A stretch of DNA of 64,000 nucleotides from Hirsutella rhossiliensis (lineage: Eukaryota; Ascomycota; Sordariomycetes; Hypocreales; Ophiocordycipitaceae). Made by a program: the position numbers and the translations under genes. Positions 1 through 12,260 of the stretch are shown one piece after another. Every line of letters begins with the position of its first letter. Position 1 is the stretch's first letter. Where the stretch lies: the NCBI RefSeq assembly GCF_020360975.1, contig NW_025408675.1, forward strand, positions 2,170,001 to 2,234,000, written 5' to 3'. The notes beneath the pieces were generated by a model. It made no database searches. It was not told the DNA's origin and saw nothing but the letters and a program-made list of their open reading frames with translations.

Positions 1-176
1 AATAAAGGTTTATTTTAAGGATATATCTTTTTATTCTTTATCTCTTAAGTAGATACTTAATATATATAATAAAGAGGCCTTAACTAGTTAACTATTATAT
101 TACGCTATAAGAGCGTTATATAGTCTTTTTTAAGTAGCTATCTTTATTAAGTAACTAAAAAAGGAAGCTTTAGAAA

Positions 177-435
177 TTATAAGGGAATATATACTATAGT
201 ATAATTAGTTAGGTAGTAGAGATAGCTAGAGGTACTACGCTATATATATTATATTCTCCTTATCGTAAGACTAAAGCTTATAAAAAGAGGGATTTCTCTT
301 TTTTTATTAAAGTAGTAAGTAGTCTATAATATATAAGTAAGGTAGGTATAATTCCCTACTAATACCTTACTAATATATTAGTACTACGTACCTAAGTACT
401 TTACTAGCCCGACCTCTTAGTAGCGCTCTTATAGT
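177..435 (+). repeat. Dispersed repeat, copy 1 (inverted partner at 15178-15430)
   Basis: About 258 bases here match the reverse complement of 15178-15430 at, by eye, roughly 85-90 percent, with differences mostly of C/T or G/A type. Shared landmarks include TAGTTAGGTAGTAGA, TAAGTAAGGTAGGTATAA and TAGTAGCGCTCTTATA. The similarity stops abruptly near 435. It could be an LTR fragment of an older element. No coding is seen. Confidence 0.8.
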
Positions 436-514
436 AGTATTTATATTTAACGGTCTTTAAGCCCTTTATTTATACGCCCTATTATTAGCCTAGCTTATAT
501 AAAGCTAAGGGACC

Positions 515-1211
515 TATAAGAAGGTATAAGCAATAAGCGCAGAATCGGGTAATCGATAACGTAAGCGGAAAGATCGGTCGAAGGAGTATAGGGTAGGATT
601 TCGTCCGGAATTTATAACGAGCATATAAGGGGCTGAATAATATATTAAAAGAATAGCGTTGTAAAAGATGCTTGCGAACTTACTTGTTCTATCTACTACT
701 CCTAGGGAAATCCTTCGTCTTTTATAGACCATTGCTCGCCCACTAGTAGACCAATTAGTCAGCTTTCTAGCACATTCTATAGTGCTTAAAAAGCTCTATC
801 TATAGTATATCTTCCTAACTTCGTAGGTGGTCTGATTGTGGCGTGATGGTTGACGTAAGACTATGGGTTCTGGCATGAGTAGTGGATTTAACCAGAATGT
901 TCTATGCCCTACCTATTCTCGTATCGCGGATATCTTCGGAACCGCTAGGTCAAAATAGGCAATAGGGTATCCGTTCTGCTCGTAATTAACTTATGCATTT
1001 TATGCATATTTTTGTTTGTAAGGATAGGCTTATCCTGACCCGCTTTTCCTAGAGGAAGGTATAGTTATCTAGTAGAGGTCTTTGTCTTTTAAGGGTTATT
1101 CCCTTAGACTGTATTATAGAGCCTCTTTTTACTAGCTTATTCTATAAAGCCTCCCTATGCCTATTATTTCTTTATAATAGTAAAATAGGAATATAAGGGT
1201 ATATTCTTATA
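515..1211 (-). repeat. Copia LTR (left in window; 3' LTR of the element)
   Basis: This 697-bp repeat is colinear with 5534-6230 at a constant offset of 5019 and has the same length. The few differences are nearly all G/A or C/T. The 72-codon open frame at 514-732 lies inside it and recurs in the other LTR, so it is not a gene. Confidence 0.93.
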
Positions 1212-1464
1212 TCCTCCCTTAAAGAGTACTAGGTAAATAGTGCTCTTTACTAGTTATTTCTTTTATAGTAGAATTATCCTTATTAAGAATAAGGTGTATA
1301 ATAGGAATATAAGGGAAAATTTTAAAACCCTTTCTAGGAAAAACCTTAGTAGGAAAAATCCTAGTTATAGTTATAATTATTTCTCCTCTTTAGGCAAACC
1401 TTTATAAGGAAAAGCCTTATAGAGTTATTATTATAGGAAACCTTTAATAAGGAAAACCCTATTT

Positions 1465-1710
1465 TTATAAGTTGTTTTTACTAATAGGTTTTTCTCTTCC
1501 TAGTTCCTTAGTAAATATATCGGCAATATTATCTTCGGATTTAATATAGAAAATCCGAATCTTCTTTTCCCTAATATTTTCTCGGGTATAGAAGTAGGCA
1601 ATATCTATATGCTTTGTCTTTTTATAAAATTCCGGATTTTTAGCTAATTTAATAGCTGCCTCGTTATCCGTTAAGATAGGAGGTATAGTATTAGGAATTC
1701 TAATAGACAA
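1465..1710 (-). pseudogene. Copia RNase H domain remnant
   Basis: An 81-residue open frame reads through the end of a Copia RNase H. It has DNEAAIKLAKNP near its N-terminal third, then TKHIDIAYFYTRE and finally DIFTKEL, the usual closing motif before the polypurine tract and LTR. It is a fragment: upstream in the same direction the RT part is interrupted by many stops. It belongs to the element at 515-6230 and is not a host gene. Confidence 0.9.
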
Positions 1711-4700
1711 GCTATTATTTATCGTATAAAATAGCCGATTTAGATATAAAGCTTCTTTATTAGCCTCCGGGCAATAAATTTAGCTTCGTAGGTTGATAGG
1801 GCTATAGATTTTTGCTTTAGTAGGCCTAGCTTATTATATTATTATATATATAGAAACAGTATCCGGAAACGGATTTTCTATCTATAAGGTTAGACGCCTA
1901 GCTAGCGTCGGAATAACCTTTTATAAAATTATAAGTATAAGGGATATTACAATAATAAATTATCCCTAGGTTAGGATATTTATTTAAATATTTCCAGATA
2001 GTATTTAACGCTTTAAAATACGTATTATCTAGTTTAGAAGCAAATCTAGCATAGGAAATAACAGCATATAAAATGTCTAGCCTGCTTATTATAGCTAAAT
2101 ATAATAGAGCCCTTATTTCCCTTTAGTAAATAAGGATTTCTTTTTACGAAGGCGTTATAGTAGCCTTTTTAAGCTTTACTCCTACTATAGCAAGCGTATT
2201 AGAAGTCCCTAAGTCTTCTTTATTATATTCTCGTATTTTATTATAAGTATATTTTTCCTAGGATATAAATATCTCCTTTCTGCTCTAGTTTATAATTATA
2301 TATATTCCTAAGAAGTCTTTTAGTTCGCCTAGAGGCTAAACCTTTATATAATCTGCTACTTTTTTAAGCAGACTATTTATTATACCTCTATTAGGCCCTA
2401 TTATTAGGAGGTCATCCACGTAGATTGCTATCGCAATTTTATATTGCGTATTTATAAATACCCCTTTGTCTATAAGAAGGGCCGAAAATCCTATCTTAGC
2501 TAATATAGAGCTAAGATAGTTATACTAGAGCTTTAGGCTTTGTTTAAGGCCGTATAATGCTTTCTTTAATTTTGCTACTAGCCTTTTCTTTTTATATAGC
2601 TCTAGAAACTATAAATAGCTAATATTATACTTATACTAGTTTTTATTAAACCAGTCTTTAAGTATTAGCTCTTCGTAGCCTATAGGGATTTTTATATAAA
2701 TATCCGTATCTATTTCGGTATATACAAAGGCATTTTTTATATCGTATTATAGTAGAGTATAATTATTAGAAATAGCTATTATAAGTAGCATTCTAATAGA
2801 TTTAGGTCTTACTATCGTAGAAAAGGTTTCTAAATAATCTAGGCCGTAGACCTAATTAAATCCTTGTACTACGTAGCGGGCTTTATATTTAATAATATTA
2901 TTATTATTATCCCGCTTTATTTTATAGACCTAACGGCCGCCTAGGGCCTCCCTATCGCTAGGAAGAGGCTTTAATTCCTAGGTATTTTGGTTTAAGAGCT
3001 CTTTTATTTCTAGAAACATAGCTCTTTTTTATTCTATAGCTTCTAAGCTATTTATAGCCTGTTTAAATGTTTTAGGCTCTATAGGATCCTTGTTTTCTAG
3101 TAAAGATAGAATAATCTCTTTACTTTTACTATTTAATATAGTGTTTATTTCGGGGTATACGATATAGTCTTTATAAAATCCGTTTAGCTTCTTAGGTATA
3201 TTAATACGGATTTTTAGATCCTTATTTAATCCCTTTTCTAAAAGAGGATTATTTCCCTTTTTTATAAAAGGGTTATCTTCCTTCTCTATAGGAGGGTTAT
3301 CTTCCTTCTCTATAAGAGGGTTATTTTCCTCTTCTTCTAAAAAAGAGTTATTGCCTTCTTTATATATAGGTTCCCTTTATAAATAATTATCCGGGACCTT
3401 ATTTATAGAAGGTAAGGTATTAAAGTCGAAGGGGTCCTATTATATAAATAGGCTGCTGTTAGAACAGCTTCTCCTTATAGATATTTAGGCAGTTTTACTG
3501 TAAATAAAATAGCTCGGACTTTATTTAAAATAGTCCTATTAATCCTCTCTATTACTCCGTTTAATTCGGGAGTCCTAGGAGGGCTAGTATAATATTTTAT
3601 TCCCTTTCTTAAGCAGTAGGGTTTTATTTTATATAGGAATTCTTTTGTATTATCCGAAAAGACTTCCTTTATAGTAATATTATCCCGGTTATTTTTAACT
3701 AAGGCTTTATATTCTAAGAATTTATCTAGGGCTTCTGCCTTAGATTTTATTAAAGATATTTCTAAATATCTTATCCCTATATCTAAAAAGGATATAAAGG
3801 AGGTGTATTTATTATAAGTAGGATCTTTATAGGTCCCTAAATATTAATAGTAACTCTATTAAGGTAATTATATACCTTATTAGATAGGGATTTATTCCTC
3901 TTATTAGTTGCCTTTACTTTAATATAAGCCTCGTATTCTTTGATTTTTATAATATCCTTCTTAGGGATAGTTATTTCTTTATTATATCTTTTAAAGGTTT
4001 CTAGTAAGGCTTTAAGACTTATATGTCCTAGCCTTAAATGCTATAAATAAAAGTCAAGGTCCTTTATATTATTCCTTATATTATTAATATTATATAGGAA
4101 TGTCTTCTCTAAGAAAGGAATTTCTAAAGAGAAGATATAAAGGTTATCTTACTATTTTCCTTTAGATATAATATTAGCCTAGTTATCTAGCAGGAAAATT
4201 TCCTTGCTATTAATAAAGGCATAAGTATTTTTAAAATACGATTGGCTTATAATATTTACCCCTAATTTAGGTATAAAAAGGCAGTTTCTTAAGATAAATA
4301 GCCTTTTATTTTTTAGAAATCTAAAAAGAAGATCTCCGCAGCCTTTAACAATTATATAGGATGCCTTTCCCTAATTAACCTTAGTAGAGATAGTTCGAAA
4401 ATTAATAAGGAATTTCTTTTCCGATACTATATGCCTAGTAGCACCGGTATCGTATATAAAATTATAGAAATTTCCATTCTCTAAGGTTTTATAAGGGATT
4501 TCTTCTCTTTACCTTATATATAAGGTCTTTAATTCGAGAGGAATTTAAAGGTCCTATTTGCCTATTATTAAATACGGCTTTTTAAGGATATTCGAAGAGA
4601 TATATACCTCTGCTTCTTCTTCGAGCTTTTATAGCCTCTAGGGTAGGAGGAGGAATAGAAAATCGATTTCCGGTTCTTCGTCCGTTTAATTATCGATTTC

Positions 4701-5533
4701 TATTTTTCTGCTTCCGATATATATAGAGAAGAGGTTTTTTCGTCTTCTTATCGACGTAAGAGTCTAATTCGATAGGATTTCCTTCTATAGAAGGTTTTCT
4801 AGGCCTCTTAGAAGGTATTCCTTTCTTTTAATTTTTTGAATTTTTAGAAAAGCCTTTAGGGGCCTTTTCCGGGTAAAGATAGTAGCAATCTTTAACTAGA
4901 TACCCTTTCTTCTTATAGTAAGTGCATTATAATGCAAATTTTGTCTTTTTCTAGGGCTTCTTAGTAAAGAAAGCCTGCTCGGGAGGATTTTCTAAAGACT
5001 TAGTCCTCTTAAATTCGTCTATAAGACTACTAGAGAGAGACTCTAGATTAAAAGCTTCTAAGTTATTTCGAAGAGCTTACGTTATATTAGTTATATAGCT
5101 AGAAAACGAGCCCGAAAGGCTATTTAAAATCCAAGCTATAATAACTAAAAAAGCTCCTTTATAAGTAGGTAATTCGAAGTAAAGGAAATAGGGTTATATA
5201 GGTTTTTTAACCTATCCCACGCCTCTTTAGCATTTATTATATGCTTTATTTAGGTTAAAGGACTATCTTTAATACGAAGAAAAATCAAAGCAAGTGCTTC
5301 TTCTATTTTCGAGTAATTTTCTTACTATATAGTAGTAGAAAGCTTCTCTCTAACTAGAAGAGCCTGCATTCGAATAGCCTAGAAGGTATAGTTAGAACTA
5401 CCCTTAAGTTTAGCAAATTCGAACTTATCCCTAGAGCCTATTTTAGATAATTCGGGGTCGTATAGTTAGTATTGGAATTTCGAAGATTTTTCGAAGTTGT
5501 TACCCGACTTATAGAGAAGCCGGGCATATAACC

Positions 5534-6230
5534 TGTAAGAAGGTATGAGTAATAAGCGCAGAATCGGGTAATCGATGACGTAAGCGGAAAGATCGGTCGA
5601 AGGAGTATAGGGTAGGATTTCGTCCGGAATTTATAACGAGCATATAAGGGGCTAAATAATATATTAAAAGAATAGCGTTGCAAAAGATGCTTGCGAACTT
5701 GCTTGTTCTATCTACTACTCCCAGGGAAATCCTTCGTCTTTTATAGACCATTGCTCGCCCACTAGTAGACCAATTAGTCAGCTTTCTAGCACATTCTATA
5801 GTGCTTAAAAAGCTCTATCTATAGTATATCTTCCTAACTTAGTAGGTGGTCTAATTGTGGCGTGATAGTTAACGTAAGACTATAGGTTCTGGCATGAGTA
5901 GTGGATTTAACTAGAACGTTCTATACCCCACCTATTCTCGTATCGCGGATATCTTCGGAACCGCTAGGTTAAAATAGGCAATAGGGTATCCGTTCTGCTC
6001 GTAATTGACTTATGCATTTTATGCATATTTCTGTTTGTAAGGATAGGCTTATCCTGACCCGCTTTTCCTAGAGGAAGGTATAGTTATCTAGTAGAGGTCT
6101 TTGTCTTTTAAGGGTTATTCCCTTAGACTGTATTATAGAGCCTCTTTTTACTAGCTTATTCTATAAAGCCTCCCTATGCCTGTTATTTCTTTATAACAGT
6201 AAAATAGGAATATAAGGGTATATTCTTATA
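5534..6230 (-). repeat. Copia LTR (right in window; 5' LTR of the element)
   Basis: It is the partner of 515-1211, same length, starting TGTAAGAAGG and ending in TATTCTTATA. It is followed directly by the GGACC target duplication. Fewer sites appear mutated to T or A than in the other LTR. Confidence 0.93.
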
Positions 6231-6235
6231 GGACC

Positions 6236-7320
6236 TAAGTAACTAAGTTATACGTATTAAAGAAGGCCGTCTCCTTAGGCTACTAAAAGAAGGTCCTTAG
6301 AACCTACCCTCTTAGTAGGAAAAGCTAATTTCTTAAGAGATTCCTTTTTAAGGATAGGTTAAAATTTAAGAATAAATTAACTAAATTTCTCCTTATAAGC
6401 TTAATAGTTTAATTCTTTTAGACTAGCCTTATAGGCTTAGATATTATATCCTAGAAGATTCCTTTCTTTTAAAGAAAGTAAAAGGAAGTTAAGCTTATTA
6501 GAAATTAAGGGTAAAATACTACCCTTTTTTACTATAGAATTTATATAGTCCCGTTAGGTAATTTTATCGTAAAATTTACCCTTTTATACCCCTTTATCCT
6601 TATAGTTAATTCCTTAGTAATAAGGTATTCCCTTTATACTTTCTTAAAGGACTAAAATTATAAGAGTATATTATAGATATTAAGGGAAGTATTAAAGTTA
6701 AGGATAGATAATTTTTATAAGGGATAATTAGAGGGCTTTAATAGTTAGTCTTAGCCTTATTAATCTATAGGGAAGATAGAAGCTAGATTTACTATACTAA
6801 CGATTTTCCCTTAAATATATAGCTCGAATAAGGGTAGCGGTATTAATTACTATTTCTTAGTAACCTAAATCTCGTTTATCTTCTTCTATAATAAGGGGTC
6901 CTTCTTAAGAGACTATTATACTATTTCTTATAGCCTCTTTAAAAGGTTAACTCCTTTAAGTCGGTTTTCCTTAAAGACCTATTAGTAGTCTTTTAGCCGA
7001 TAAGGCCTTTTATATACTTAGTAGGTAGGTTAATTCCTTCTTAATTATTTCTTTAAGGAATCTTTATCTTAGTCTAAAAGGTCTACTTAAAAACCCCCCC
7101 TTTTTACCCTTTATTATTAATTTTAATAAAGAGGTTTAATTTTAACTAGTTCCTTAATTTTTTAACTAATAAACTAAAAGGTCTATTAAGGGACTAGTCG
7201 GGCCGGTCTAACTAATAGGACCGGGCCCGGACCTAGAGTAAGAGGAGGAGCTAGGGCTAGGGCTATATCTATAGTTAAAGATAGTATTAAGGTTCTTAAA
7301 GGAAGAGGAGCTAAAGGGGC

Positions 7321-7352
<32 letters not shown>

Positions 7353-8650
7353 GGGCCGCGGTAATAAAGGCTATAGTAGCTATAAGGGTAGTAGGTCGAG
7401 CTATTAAGGTTAAGTACTAGCTATAAAGGAATAAGACTACTTATTATTATACTTTAATAGCCTCTTTATTTAGTTCCTAGCTAGCTTCTTAAAAGATAGT
7501 TAAGTAACCGTTACTAATAAGCTTTATTAGTAAAGATATATCTTCTAGCTACTAGCTAGAAAGAGCTTTTATTAAGAAGTATTAGTTAGCTTCCTTAAGG
7601 ATTTCCTTTTACTTAGCTAGCTATAAAGAAGCTAGTAGGTTCCTAGTAGAAAAATCTTTTAGGTAGGCTGTATAGGTCTTCTTAATATAGTTAGTTATAT
7701 AGCCTTTTAAGAGAGCTATTAAGGTCTAGAGCTTTAAAAGCTACTACCTAAGAGTCTCTTTTTCTTAAAGAGAGATTAGCTTTACGGTACTAATAGATTC
7801 TATTATTACTATATAAGTAGTAGTTAATAGCTTTATTTTATAGAGGTATTCCTTTCGGTAACTCTTATAGTTACTTAAGGTAGTAGAAAAAGCTCTTTAC
7901 TATATAGGGGTTAGCTTAGAAAAAAGGGAAGCTCCCTTTATAAATTCTATTACCTTAGGATAAAGAGGGGGCTTAAGAGGGTTCTACTTATTAAAGAAGA
8001 CTAGATTATAGATAGTTTTATTTATATAAGCCTATAGCTCCTTTACCTACTTATTTATCTTAATTTTAGGCCTTTATAAGAATCGTCTTATAAACTATAA
8101 AGGTAGTAGAGTCGTTTTTCGATATTATTATAGGGAAGGGTAGAAAAGTTAGTTAAAATTTAGCTTTTTTAGTAAGAAAGGTAAAAGGAAGCTATAAAGG
8201 ATATAAGAAAGGTGCCTTTTATAGTAGCTAGAAGGTATAAGAATACTATTTATCCTAGGCTTATAACTTTTATAAAGAGAGATATAAGAAGTATATATAA
8301 AATATATAAAGGTAAAATTAAAAGTAAGGGGTTAGATAGGTAAGGTAGAGATATTATATTCTTATAAGGGTAGTAATTAAGGTAGGGGAGTAATTATTAT
8401 ATTTTCTTTATCCTCTTTCTTTCTTTTATTTAACGCCTTTCTTTATACCTATTTAGTATCTTAATTAATAAAGAAGATCCTATTTAAGAAGCTATTAATA
8501 TCCTCTTAACTACTAAGCTTTTTATTAGTTTTTCCCTTCTTTTCTCGCTATTATTAATATATCCGTCTTATCTCTCGCTACCTTTATAAGAAGCTATTAT
8601 TACTTTTACTTCCCCTTATACCCCTACCTTCCTTTTTATACTTCTTTTTA
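6236..8650. other. AT-rich repeat-derived stretch, no gene seen
   Basis: I see only short open frames broken by TAG and TAA, with no recognisable protein motif. An (AGT)n microsatellite of about 10 units lies at 7320-7352. It may contain the degraded gag and 5' end of the gypsy element whose pol follows, but no matching LTR is visible. Confidence 0.5.
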
Positions 8651-11600
8651 GCTCTTTCTTCCTTTTTTTATACTAAGTGTTTTTAGCTTCCTTAGTCCCT
8701 CTTATTAAAGGATATCTTTAAGAACTATAATATTAAGCTACGCTTTATAATAAAAATAAGCTAAAATCCTACTAACTCTTTACTAGTTTAAAGATACTTT
8801 CTTAGCTAATAAATCTAACTTATTATTAGTTAAAAAGGGAATAGATTACTTAATTAATTTAATCCTTAATATAAAACCCTTTTATAAACTAATTTACTTT
8901 TTATTATAAAGGGAACTTTAAGTATTACGCGACTAAATCTAAGATATAATAAGAAGGAAAATAATCTAAGAGTTAAAGAGCCTAGCTAAAGCGCCTATCT
9001 TTTTTATTTTAAAAAAGATAGTACCTTATAGCTATATATAGACTACTAAGGACTTTACTAAGTTATATAAAAGAATTAGTACCTTTTACCCTTTATTTTA
9101 AAGATTATTAACTACTATTAAAGAGCTAAGTATTTTTCTAAAATTAATATATATTAATATATTAATATATTTAAATTTATAAAGGAGATAAATAAAAGAC
9201 TACTTTTTAAATATATTATAGATATTTTAAATACTTATTAATACCCTTTAAACTTATTAATATACTAGCTATATTTTAGAGCTATATTTATTAAGCGCTT
9301 AAAGGGCTTATAAATATAATCTATTTAGTTTACCTTAATAATATCCTTATATACTTTAAGATTAAAGAAAAATATACTAAATACTTAGGATAAGTAATAG
9401 AAAGGCTAAGGGCTATAAAGCTCTATATAAAACTATTAAAGTATATCTTTTATTAATAGTTAGTTAAGTTCCTTAAGTTTATTTTATCTATTAATAAGGT
9501 ATTAATAGACCTTTAATAGGTAAAAGTAATAGCTTAATAGCTTAAACCTATAACTTACTATAATATTTAGGTTTTCCTTAAGTTCTATAATTTTTATTAA
9601 TAATTTATATATAGGTACTTAAGAGTTATAGCGCCCTTAACTATATTATTAAAAAGGAATAAAAATAAAAAGAAGCTAAGGAGTATAAAGCTAAGCCTTA
9701 CTAAAAGGGTAGTATTTTAAGCTTTAAAAGATACTTTTTAAGGAGCCTTACTCCTTTAATATTATAATCTAAAAAGATATATTTATATCGAAATAAATAT
9801 ATTATAATTTATAATAGTAAGGATTATCTCTTAACTTAATAATAAAGGGCGTTATTATTTAATTATATTTTAGTTAAAGAAGTTTACTAAAGCTAAACTT
9901 AATTATAATATTCTAAACTAAGAACTATTTACTATTATTAAGTTATTTAAATACTAGTAATATTATATTAAAAAGGTAGTATATAAAGTAAAAGTATTAT
10001 TAAACTACTACTATAACGTTTAGATATTTATATACTAGACCTCCTTAAATAAAAAGTAAGTAAGATAGTATATATATTTAGTATTATTAAACTTTATAAT
10101 TAAGTATTATATAAGTAAATTAAACTTAGCGGACGCGCTATTAAAAATACTTAGATATAAGGTTAAGAAGCCTTTATTTATAAAACTATTACTAAAGCTA
10201 TAAGTAAAGCTAGCTACTATTAATACTATATCTATATAGAGAAATAATAAAGCGTTTTTATAAGTAAAAAGATACTTAACCTTAAGTTAATATAAGTATA
10301 ATAAAGTGCCTTTATATAAGGAAAATATATAAGCTTATTTATAGCGAAACTATATATTTTAGGTATAAGACTTAAATAATTAGCTAATTAAGCTAAAGAA
10401 AGAGCTAGTTATAAATAGTTACTCTTAAAAAAGACTGCTAAAAAAGCGGCCTACTATATAAAGGTTTATATAGTAAAAGCTCTAGAACTGCTACTAGAGT
10501 TACTAAAACGTACTTAGTTAGTTAATATAGTAACTAATAAGCTAAAGGAAACTAAAGACTTCTTAAAAAGGAAGGGTTTTTAGTTAGTATACTTAGAAAA
10601 ACTACTATTATAAAAGGGTTATATTATAGTGCCTTTAAATATAGCTTTATAGTAAGAGCTAATATAGCTCTTTTATAACGATTTATTAGTAAGATACTTT
10701 AGCTTTTAATATACTAGTAAATTATTAATAAGGAACTTTTACTAAGATAGAATAATAAAAGATATAAATAAATACGTTTAGTTATACTTAGTATATTAAG
10801 GTATAGTATTTAAGAGGTATTGCCTTTATAGTACTATATTATTATTACTATATCCTATATAACTATAGGAAGAATTATTAATAAACTTTACTATAAGTCT
10901 ACTTAAAGTATAGTATAATAAATAAGACGTTAATACGATCTTAGTAATTATAGACTAATATATTAAGTATTACCTTTTCTTTCTTATCTCTAAGATAATA
11001 ATAGCTTTAAAGCTAGTAAAAATATTCTATTACTAAGTTAAATTAATATATAGATCTTTAAAAAGTATTATCTTAAATATAAGGTCCTTATTTATAAGTT
11101 AGATCTCTATTTTATCTTATAAGTAAAATATAGGCTATCGATAATATTTTACTTATAAATTAATAAGTAAATAAAATAAATAAACTAAGCTATATAGTAC
11201 TATTTAAAATACTTTACTAGCTTAAAATAAACTAACTAAGTATTACTTTTATATATTACTTAATTTATAGGTAATAATATAAAGAACGCGATAACTAAGC
11301 TATTACTTAATAAAGTATTAATAGGTTACTAACTAAACTTCTATATTAATATTAAGGATAATATTATTTAAAAGGGGGTACCTAAAGTAAGAGTAAGAAT
11401 TACTAGGCTATAAGAGCTATAAAAGAAGCTTAAGGAATATAAAGGAAAGGCTATTAAATTATAAGCGAAATACTATAATTTTAAGTATTAACTACTTATA
11501 TTAAAAGTAAGAGACCTTATAGTATTATTAATAAAGAACTTATACCTTAAGGATAAAAAAAGAAAAATCTTACCTAAGTATATTAAACTATTTTAGGTCC

Positions 11601-11725
11601 TATAAGCTATTAGAAAGTAAGTATATTATCTTATAGTCCTTAAAAAGTACGTATACTTTTATAACGTTTTTTATATTAGTCTTTTAAAGCTATAAAAGGA
11701 GTATAAAAGTATATAGAAAGATAGT
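8650..11725 (+). mobile_element. Ty3/gypsy pol remains (RT, RNase H, integrase)
   Basis: Reading plus-strand frames through stops gives the gypsy order. A reverse transcriptase carries the DYRGLN-like start near 9030 and the catalytic box near 9331-9350, now YLNNILIY, where YLDD has become NN by GAC-to-AAT change. RNase H follows near 9781-9960, with the SQLNNKG and ELFTIIK region. Integrase lies about 10.4-11.6 kb, and the terminal box GPF-to-YNVFYISLL is recognisable near 11585-11690. Coding ends about 30 bases before the LTR-like repeat at 11726, consistent with that repeat being its 3' LTR. No 5' LTR was found. Confidence 0.8.
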
Positions 11726-12260
11726 TCTTAAGGTATATAAGCAAAAGCGGAATTTTAGGAAATCAAGGAATTATATAAGACTATATAATAGAGGGGAAGA
11801 AGGAGTATAAGGCAGGATTTTCAACGGAATTTATTAGTAGTATATTAGTATATAGAAGAGGTGTTAAAGTTAATAATTATCTATCTATCTACTAGCGGAC
11901 ATGCTGTCTTATATAGACAATTATAGCCAAATAGAAGAACCTTTCGGGACTAGATTTAGGCTGCCGTATAGCCCTAAGACTAGGGAATTCCGTGATACCT
12001 CGAGTAAATCTAGAAGTGTCTTGGTTCTATTGATATTCGTGTTTAAAGGAGGTTGGTCGTGCCGGTGTTCTTAAGAGGTCTTAGCTAGCATTCTAAGCTA
12101 GCTCTATTCCTTCGATTCCAGATTATACGATAACCGGCAACCTATTTAATGCATAATAACATAGAAAATAACGAGCGATTCTTGCTCTATAGGATGAGAT
12201 TTTGTCTATAATTAATATACTACTTATTAGCTTATATAATCGGGAGAGTATATTATAGCT
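11726..12260 (+). repeat. 535-bp LTR-like repeat, copy 1
   Basis: It is colinear with 15437-15971 at a constant offset of 3711. It starts TCTTAAGGTATATAAG and ends near AGTATATTATAGCT. This copy keeps more C and G (for example TGCCGGTGTTC and CCGGCAACC), whereas copy 2 has T or A at those sites, so copy 2 is the more heavily RIP-mutated. It directly follows the gypsy integrase, as a 3' LTR would. Confidence 0.88.

Larger units (their letters stand above)
515..6230 (-). mobile_element. Full-length Copia (Ty1) LTR retrotransposon, RIP-inactivated
   Basis: Two 697-bp direct repeats (515-1211 and 5534-6230) enclose about 4.3 kb of minus-strand polyprotein remains. The flanks are a perfect 5-bp duplication, GGACC at 510-514 and 6231-6235. 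Read on the minus strand, the order is: gag zinc knuckle near 4937-4895 (CX2CX3GXXXXC pattern with some residues RIP-altered), integrase-like remains around 3.5-4.2 kb, reverse transcriptase with an intact YVDD motif at 2422-2411, a Copia-typical stretch (RLDILYAV) near 2090, and RNase H ending near 1465. Order INT-RT-RH is that of Copia. Stops throughout pol make it non-autonomous. The LTR termini, originally TG..CA, now read TG or TA..TA, as RIP would produce. Confidence 0.93.

Noticed and set aside
514..732. 72-codon frame repeated at 5509-5751
   Set aside because: Both copies lie largely in LTRs of the Copia element; they are not genes.
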